From NCBI GenBank assembly GCA_015501585.1, contig JADNRY010001345.1, positions 1 to 11,587 on the forward strand: DNA of 11,587 bases, in the 5' to 3' direction. The position numbers and the translations under genes were made by a program. This stretch comes from Rhodocollybia butyracea. Taxonomy: Eukaryota > Basidiomycota > Agaricomycetes > Agaricales > Omphalotaceae. Shown one piece after another: positions 6,558-11,587 of the stretch. The notes under the pieces are model-generated. The model was not told where the DNA came from. It was given only the letters and a program-made list of their open reading frames with translations, and made no database searches. Within the stretch, counting starts at the first letter, position 1. Each line of letters starts with the position of its first letter.

Positions 6558-8042
6558 TAATTGGAATGAACGCGCGATCCCAGTTTGTAAGTCCTTGGGC
6601 CTTCTACTCTCGACTTAGCGAAACCCGTAAACCAAAATAAGAATCGTACCTCAGCAGTGCGACACCACTTTTGCACGCCCAGTTCATCTTCTGAGGTCAA
6701 GGTCCCGGTTTTGGCGTGCACACACTGAGTATCCTGAAAAAGGAACTTGCAGGCGAACCAAGTGCCGAGTCCAAGAGTTCTCAGGGATTTGGAGCACCAC
6801 CTATTGACGAGATATTTTACAACATCATCATCTACCCATCATTGAACACCGAGTGTTTCGAAACTTCGGCGAGGAAATTGCGATAGCGCTACTTTGCCAC
6901 GCTTCACCGCCTGCAATCGCATTAAAACTTGAACATGGCATGACCCAAAAAATATCCGTACCGTCATCATTGACCTAAGAGTTTCCGACGTTTCGTCAGG
7001 ATAGGCATCCAATATATGGAACAGGGCAATCTCCGTGGACGATATAATTTCGGGAAAGTATTGGCGCAGGTGATAAAGATTGCGTAGGATAGTAGGTTCT
7101 CGTGCTGATAGAGGCAAGCGGTAAAGTTCCTCTCGATGATGGGGAGACAACAGAGAAGATCCTCCAAGCCACGCAATCGTTCGAGTCAAAGCTGAGATTG
7201 CTGGTAGAAATTTCTCTTCTGTTGTTGTAAAAGTGGACCAAACACCTGAGCGCTGTTTGTCGTGATATCATTCGAGGCAGATAGAACATCCGTAGAGCGA
7301 CAATGTGAAATAAGCGTCGACAGCTCTTTGAGGTGTTTGGCAGCGGGATTTTGCATCTGTCCGAAGGGGGAGTCTGAGACAGTGCGCCTTCGTAGTTCGT
7401 CTGTTTGTCCAGCAGGAAGCTCTGAGACGTAGCGACGGAAGTTCATGACTTTGAGTCATAAATTCAGCCACCGCTAATACCTCCGAGTATTTAACTCTGA
7501 AATATGGAACATCCTTCATTTTCATTGTCTCACAATGTCCCGACAAGCAAGAACCCTGCCTCTCAAAGCGAGTTGAAGGAAACGTAGGATGAAGGGTAAG
7601 TCCTGATGCCAATCCAGCACTTCTGTATACGGACGCCTTGGACTAAAACCTTCCTGTCGGTTAATGATAGGAAGACAAGAGAATTTTATCGCACAGCAAA
7701 CTGAGAGTTATTTCCAAACGCAACATATGGCAGAGCTCCCCTTTCTTCGTAGAATGAGGGTTTGATACACCAAAAGTCGAGTTCCCGGATATACGCAGAC
7801 TAACGGACATTTGCAGCAGGTTTTACCAAACGTCGAACAACCAAAGGGAGCCTGCACAGCTGGTTAGCCAGTCAATTACTTTGCTCGTGCACTCACCTTA
7901 CATCAATAGATATACCAAACAGTGTACCAAATACACCAGAGATACCAACTGCACCAAATACACCAAACGTACGATATCCTCGTGCAGGAAACCTTTTGAC
8001 ACGACAGATGGCATACCGTGACCTCGCAGAGCTATTTCCCTA
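6530..8042 (-). pseudogene. Decayed gene with Ulp1-type (C48) protease-like part
   Basis: Reading right to left, an exon from about 8042 leads over a well-formed 45-nt intron (7852-7896, donor GTGAGT, CTAAC branch, CAG acceptor) into a frame containing LPLVVRRLVKPAANVR, then TAG (7802-7800), IRELDFWCIKPSFYEERGAL, and TAA (7688-7686). Family-like reading continues through frame changes near 7650, 7530, 7446 and 7203, with pieces such as YTEVLDWHQDLPFILRFLQ, MKMKDVPYFRVKYSEVLA and RTIAWLGGSSLLSPHHREEL. After TGA (6841-6839) comes DDVVKYLVNRW, TLGLGTWFACKFLFQ and, over a clean 46-nt intron (6604-6649), NWDRAFIPIN. The order [W/L]-x-DD-V-x-x-Y, F-x-x-K-F, W-D-x-x-F-I-P-I-N matches the start of the Ulp1/SENP deSUMOylase fold. 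The HW motif with the catalytic His, and the later Asp and Cys, are absent. The upstream part is unrecognised and may have belonged to a different gene. Confidence 0.55.
7911..7970. repeat. Imperfect 27-bp repeat encoding Gly/Val/Phe-rich sequence on the minus strand
   Basis: ACCAAATACACCA occurs at 7926-7938 and 7953-7965, 27 bp apart, within a run of related ACCAA motifs. On the minus strand, in frame with the exon of the 6530-8042 relic, this reads as repeated GVFG-type segments (FGVFGAVGISGVFGTLFG). It could be a membrane-like or elastin-like segment of the lost protein, or a simple microsatellite. Confidence 0.6.
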
Positions 8043-8352
8043 ATACTTAAGCCTCAGTTATGATCGTCGAATGAATGAAAGCACATACTGATCATTTGCG
8101 AAAAGTTCTATACTAGTGCCTATAGGTCGGCGGTAGCTGAATTCAACAGCCTCACACCGGGCCGGATATATATCGAATGACGCCCGCGGTTTTGTCAGTT
8201 AGTGTCTTCCAGACTTAGTGCTCAGTGCTCAGTACTCAGTACTCAGTAGAGAGAAGGATGAATCATGGCTTGTGGTGGTAACAAAGTTATCTTATCTAAT
8301 TTAAGCATCCAGTTTCAATTTCAGTGGATGACACAAAACTGACAGTGCGCCT
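8043..8352. other. Non-coding junction between the minus-strand relic and the transposase remnant
   Basis: No gene was seen. The stretch holds the 7-bp tandem repeat at 8214-8248 and must contain the left break of the Plavaka remnant. No terminal inverted repeat or target-site duplication could be found by eye. Confidence 0.4.
8214..8248 (+). repeat. 7-bp tandem repeat, about five copies
   Basis: CTCAGTA-type units: CTTAGTG (8214), CTCAGTG (8221), then three exact CTCAGTA (8228, 8235, 8242). It lies about 100 nt upstream of the transposase remnant and may mark the edge of the insertion. Confidence 0.85.
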
Positions 8353-9703
8353 ATGTGTGATATTCTCCAACGCAGCTGCTCTCTTAGTGCCTGCAGCACA
8401 TATGACCAAAGGGGAATCGTAGCTTGCAAAGCCTGGTTGAATTTCATACACCTTGCTCAGTATCCTTCACATGATGAGGATATCCTTGGCTATATGGATT
8501 TAGAACTAAATGTCTGGCACAAAAATAAGGCTTACTTTGTTGAACAACAGACTACCAAAGATCAAATCAACATTCCCAAATTCCATTCTCTGCTTCATTA
8601 TGTAAATTCCATCAAGTGGCTTGGCACAACTGATAACTACAACACAGAAGCATTTGAGCGTTTCCATATAGACATGGCAAAAGAAGCCTGGGATGCCACC
8701 AATAAACGCGATCACTTCCCTCAGATGACCCAGTGGCTTTCAAGACAAGAAAAAATATCGTCATTTGATTTTTATAGAAACTGGATTAATTCTACTAGTA
8801 CCAATCAGGGTGCACAGAAAAATGATATTACTCTGAAGCTTGATGTTGCCAAACTTGGGTTGAAAAAGAGACAGATTCCGAACAGTGATCAAAGAGCCGC
8901 CACTGCTACTCCTGCCAGTACTAGTAATGCTAATACCAAAACATTGCTGCAGACCAACATCCGAATAGCTAAACACCCACATGAGACAAAAAAAGTCTTA
9001 ATGCAATTGCAAATTCTCATAATGCACCTGGTTTTATACCGGCATTGAAGCTTTATATAAACTCTCTTCTTCCAAAAGAAGGACAGGTTACAAAAGCAGA
9101 AGCTTTATCAATAGGATGTCTTCCTTTTACTTTACTCGATGTTTGGCACCATTTTAAATTTACACCTGTGAATCTGTTTGATGATGCGTCAGATGTGCCA
9201 AAAGAAATAGTAAGAGCTGCCCCTTCTTCCATCAAAAAAAACTCCAAGTCAAAGTCAAAGTCTCGATATGATACAGTGATAATATTGATCAATGATGAAG
9301 CTGAATCTACGGCAGTAAGAGGCTGTAGGGTTGCCAGACTTAGGGTCATATTCCGGCTCCCTAACGTGGTAAAAAGACTTGGGCAAAGATCTGAAGAGGA
9401 CGCTCCCCAAACTGGCCCAAGGCTGAAACACCTCTTGCATATGTTACATGGTTTTCTCAATTTAAAAGTGTACCTGATAGTAAAAATGGAATGTATCGCG
9501 TACAACCATCAGTCAGTACCTTGAATGGCACTCCTCAAGGTGAAATCATTCCATTGTCAGATATTAGACAGAGTTGTATGCTCGTACCAAGCTCGAGTGA
9601 TTGGGAAGGAAACAGCTGGACTTTAGACAATATACTGGATAAGTGTCCAGCATTTTTTGTGAATAATTTTCAGAGTAAATATACATATCAGACAATATAT
9701 TGA
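8353..9703 (+). mobile_element. Plavaka-type transposase, C-terminal remnant with two frameshifts
   Basis: Plavaka elements are cut-and-paste DNA transposons of Agaricomycetes. The remnant starts near the ATG at 8353 and soon reads LNFIHLAQYPSHDEDIL, NIPKFHSLLHYV and GTTDNYNTEAFERFHIDMA, the most conserved Plavaka block, then NKRDHFPQMTQWLSRQEKI. A frameshift at a run of seven A (8988-8994) moves the reading to SHNAPGFIPALKLYINSLL and GCRVARLRVIFRLP. A second break around 9400-9420 leads to LAYVTWFSQFKSVPDSKNGM and WTLDNILDKCPAFFVN, ending at TGA 9701-9703, close to the natural C terminus. The N-terminal zinc finger and the acidic catalytic residues expected in the first half of the protein are missing, so the copy cannot transpose itself. 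The KSKSKS run at about 9246-9266 comes from a 6-bp repeat. The region is visibly more AT-rich than its flanks, which fits an inserted element. I rely on remembered motifs of the family. Confidence 0.85.
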
Positions 9704-9711
9704 TTATCAAC

Positions 9712-9866
9712 TTCCACTCCGATCCCATCGTTTCAAACCTACAGAGTCTCGCTATGATATCTTTGAATGTTGCTAAATTCAATGACTGTGCTGCTGTTAC
9801 CTTGGTCCAATCACGTTGGTCCAGACCTAGAAGTTTGGAGCGGTCAAGCAAGCGCGCGAGGATCAT
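9712..9866 (-). pseudogene. Possible gene fragment abutting the transposase end, unrecognised
   Basis: On the minus strand, from the ATG at 9866-9864, about 50 residues look protein-like: LLDRSKLLGLDQRDWTKVTA, SLNLATFKDIIARLCRFE and TMGSEWK. The frame then runs into the antisense of the transposase remnant and loses sense, with the change falling within about 10 nt of the transposase stop. This would fit a host gene cut by the insertion, or an antisense coincidence. The family is not recognised. Confidence 0.33.
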
Positions 9867-10100
9867 GTATGCAGACTTTCACACTCAAATTCCCTGTCAA
9901 TAGATTGGGCTCTTGATTGGGCTGGTTTCCGGACTTTACACTTTACAAGTCTGTTGTCTTTCCATCTCGTCTTTTCTTTATCTTTTCTTCGTATATTTTG
10001 CTACTAGCTAGAATACTAGTGTTGGTATATTGTATTTTTTTGGAGAAATACTGTAAATACACATATACAGACTTATAGTGCATCAGTAAAACGTAAGTGA

Positions 10101-10156
10101 GCTGGAGCCACTCGAAACGGCTCAGCCACTATGCAGCCGTTTTGAGTGACTCCAGC
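10101..10156. repeat. Long hairpin, 22-bp arms and 12-nt loop
   Basis: Arms 10101-10122 (GCTGGAG...AACGGCT) and 10135-10156 (AGCCGTT...CTCCAGC) pair at 20 of 22 positions by Watson-Crick rules. The two exceptions are a G-T pair and a C-A mismatch, both explained by transitions in one arm. The loop is CAGCCACTATGC. It could be a MITE or SINE part, a structured RNA, or an inverted-repeat footprint. Confidence 0.85.
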
Positions 10157-10166
10157 CTAGCAGCTC

Positions 10167-10186
10167 CCGGCGCTGTACAGTGCCGG
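10167..10186. repeat. 20-bp near-perfect palindrome
   Basis: CCGGCGCTGTACAGTGCCGG is its own reverse complement except for one G-T-type pair. It starts 10 nt after the long hairpin and belongs to the same structured block. Confidence 0.8.
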
Positions 10187-10333
10187 AAAGCGGCTTCCCG
10201 TGCACGGTGTCTTGTTTAAGCAAGAATGGTAGACCTGGCGACAACAAGTACTCGGACCCTAAATTGGACACCCTAACCACTCCCCCATCAGCACGTTTCA
10301 AATAAGTAGTGATTAATCTGCCTTTGTAAATCG

Positions 10334-10770
10334 TGGAATATCATTTGCCTTGATCGTGAACATCTCGCGTCGGCTGAATGGTACCGTATCATCAATGACA
10401 AGACTTTCTCATCCTATTCCCCGTTGACGAAGCACATCTTATATGAACTTGGGGCTTTACCAGTTTCCGCCCTCAATTTGAGGAGATTGGAGCCTTCGTT
10501 AAACTTGTCGTTAAAGGTAGTCTTCCTAGCAATGTGCCAGTTATTACTACTGCAGCATGTGCACCAGGTGAAGCTGCGCATGCACTTTGCACATCGTTGG
10601 GGATGAATGAAGCTTCCTTTGGACTGTAATATGATATTACACAGCCCATGCCAGCTGAAAGTGCCAGTCCCATACAGGTCCCTACGCCGATGCAGGCGGC
10701 GAGCTCGACTCCGGTAAAGAAGGTAAACTACGAGGCCAACGTAGGGATGGTACTAGCCCAATGCCCGTAA
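10334..10770 (+). pseudogene. Unrecognised broken reading frame
   Basis: I do not recognise the family. A frame from about 10334 reads WNIICLDREHLASAEWYRII and YSPLTKHILYELGALPVSAL. At 10478-10480 the family-like reading shifts by one base and continues as FEEIGAFVKLVVKGSLP, SNVPVITTAACAPGEAAHAL and GMNEASFGL, then meets TAA at 10627-10629. Reading on in the same frame gives YDITQPMPAESASP and VPTPMQAASSTPVKK until TAA 10768-10770. The last part is Pro/Ser/Thr-rich and looks disordered. The one-base slip and the in-frame TAA (one C-to-T change from CAA) suggest a pseudogene. No start codon or splice site is evident at the left end, so an upstream part is missing or lies past the hairpin block. 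Confidence 0.5.
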
Positions 10771-10854
10771 AGACTAGCTGTTACAGCTACCTATCTAATT
10801 CTACCCTAACATGATTATGATCTTATTAGTACTAATGTAGAGAAGTACTACCAA

Positions 10855-10937
10855 GGTCCAATAGTGTAGAGGTTAACATGCACGATGGCTTGATGATAGA
10901 CCTCCGTGAGATCCAGGTTCGAGTCCTGGTTGGACCG
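10855..10937 (+). tRNA. tRNA-like gene, isotype unclear (Gln-like arms)
   Basis: The acceptor stem GGTCCAA / TTGGACC pairs perfectly, with G at 10937 as discriminator. The A box TAGTGTAGAGG (10862-10872) and B box GGTTCGAGTCC (10916-10926) match Pol III consensus, and the T stem CCAGG / CCTGG is perfect. The arms resemble fungal tRNA-Gln. The total of 83 nt is about 10 longer than a standard class I tRNA, so a short intron is likely. CACG (27-30) can pair with CGTG (40-43), but the fifth pair is A-C and position 33 is not T in the simplest fold, so no anticodon can be read with confidence. A T4 run at 10967-10970 could terminate transcription. Confidence 0.6.
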
Positions 10938-10954
10938 TACCGTCAACCAGGACT
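10922..10954. repeat. 11-bp inverted repeat overlapping the tRNA 3' end
   Basis: AGTCCTGGTTG (10922-10932) and CAACCAGGACT (10944-10954) are exact reverse complements around an 11-nt loop. The left arm uses the 3' side of the T stem and part of the acceptor stem, so this hairpin competes with the tRNA fold in a longer transcript. Confidence 0.8.
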
Positions 10955-11373
10955 TATGGCCTCGTATTTTGATTTCTTTTGGCAGTGACTCAAAGTAATT
11001 TCTTTGTGAGCTATGAAATGGCTATGTTATACTGGAAGATGAGTTGCTTTGCGTACTGTCCGAGCGTGTCATATTCTCCTTCTCCTCACGAAAGCTTATA
11101 ACAACATAATTTTCACGTGATTTCGGACTCTTTCAATTTCACTGCCATTTCCAGTCGTCGACCATCATCATGACACTGACAGCCATCTCTTTCCACCTCG
11201 CCTGCACGGGCCCCGCAGAGCAGATCTTTACACTTCTGAACCTGATTTCAACCAATCGCGGCCTTCCTGGAAACTGAAAGAGATTTTTTGTCACTGATAA
11301 GTGTAAGCTTTCGCACATTTGACATCTTTCTTGCTTTAGCTTTCGCTTATCGCTGAAAAGCTTAGATGTAGAC
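10938..11373. other. Intergenic region after the tRNA
   Basis: No supported gene was seen. A short plus-strand frame from ATG 11170 and a long minus-strand frame covering 11139-11540 are present, but neither shows recognisable motifs. It may include the promoter or leader of the reading frame starting at 11374. Confidence 0.4.
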
Positions 11374-11587
11374 ATGGATTCACCGGTACGCTCTGTCAAT
11401 GTGGATGAGGGGATCCTCCTGCCGAGCCTCCAGACAACTCCAGCTGTGTATCCAGTGTTTCCGCGACAGGTGTCCCTCAGCACAAAGCGTTCGTTAGCAC
11501 AATCTCTTTCAATCTTGATTGTCATTACTGTAGCTGACACGGTCTACTGTTTTCTTCCACCCCAAGCGTTTTATGGGAAAAGGCTAC
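11374..11587 (+). CDS. Possible 5' end of a gene running off the right edge
   Basis: From ATG 11374 a frame stays open to the window end (71 codons): MDSPVRSVNVDEGILLPSL at the N terminus and, from about residue 45, a hydrophobic stretch, SLSILIVITVADTVYCFLPP, that could be a membrane segment. Some downstream bases could also be intron. A minus-strand frame overlaps it (11139-11540) but looks less protein-like (many M, W, R). The family is not recognised. It might equally be chance, since 71 open codons is not rare. Confidence 0.3.
   Translation, partial: MDSPVRSVNVDEGILLPSLQTTPAVYPVFPRQVSLSTKRSLAQSLSILIVITVADTVYCFLPPQAFYGKRL

Larger units (their letters stand above)
9867..10333. other. Non-coding stretch with strong hairpins
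   Basis: No gene was seen. The left half is T-rich (9950-10035). The right half, from about 10100, carries two consecutive inverted repeats, listed separately. Confidence 0.4.

Noticed and set aside
9053..9505. 150-codon minus-strand open frame
   Set aside because: It is fully antisense to the Plavaka remnant, whose plus-strand reading has clear family motifs.
10200..10305. Possible tRNA-derived SINE head on the minus strand (GAGTGGTTAGG, like an A box)
   Set aside because: The B-box-like sequence is poor and far too close to the A box, and no acceptor stem forms, so I do not call a tRNA or SINE.
11139..11540. 133-codon minus-strand open frame
   Set aside because: The composition is rich in M, R and W, with no motif; overlap with a more protein-like plus-strand frame makes it unlikely.
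1..11587. CRISPR array, bacterial operon, riboswitch or rho-independent terminator
   Set aside because: No regularly spaced repeats, Shine-Dalgarno-led gene clusters or GC-hairpin plus T-run terminators were seen; introns and tRNA structure indicate a eukaryote.

Overview
The window looks like nuclear DNA of a filamentous basidiomycete, most likely an Agaricomycete. Four observations support this. The introns are very short (44-62 nt) with GTAAGT-like donors and CTAAC/CTGAC-like branch sites. There is a piece of a Plavaka-type transposase, a family typical of Agaricomycetes. There are eukaryotic tRNA-like sequences with internal A and B boxes. One protein combines a fungal-type cysteine cluster with a coiled coil. 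No bacterial operon structure, CRISPR array, prophage or rRNA was seen.

Only one gene reads as clearly intact: 4739-5888 (+), a 365-residue protein with a Zn2Cys6-like cysteine cluster and a heptad-repeat coiled coil, ending after one predicted 52-nt intron. Almost everything else that reads as protein is broken. On the minus strand these are: an unrecognised partial gene at 1-495; a nearly full-length relic of the replication-initiation gene SLD3 at 1330-3083; an FAD-dependent monooxygenase fragment at 3361-3648; and a long relic at 6530-8042 whose downstream part resembles a Ulp1-type cysteine protease, overlapped by another unrecognised relic at 6162-6557. On the plus strand, 8353-9703 is the C-terminal part of a Plavaka transposase with two frameshifts, and 10334-10770 is another unrecognised broken reading frame. 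A weak gene fragment on the minus strand (about 9712-9866) lies directly against the transposase end.

Two tRNA-like loci are present. The one at 3678-3764 (-) carries a 10-bp tandem duplication and a damaged T stem. The one at 10855-10937 (+) has a perfect acceptor stem and B box but no readable anticodon loop. Strong hairpins occur at 565-597, 3783-3810, 10101-10156, 10167-10186 and 10922-10954.

The main result is the pattern of decay. The relics keep good introns and long family-like stretches of protein, yet are cut by frame breaks and by stop codons (TAA, TAG, TGA) that could nearly all arise from single C-to-T changes at CAA, CAG or CGA codons. Because the introns are retained, the SLD3 copy came from DNA-level duplication and not from retroposition. 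SLD3 is essential in yeast, so a working copy is expected elsewhere. I read the region as a transposon-invaded accessory segment with one surviving gene. I found no convincing evidence of a new multi-gene system.
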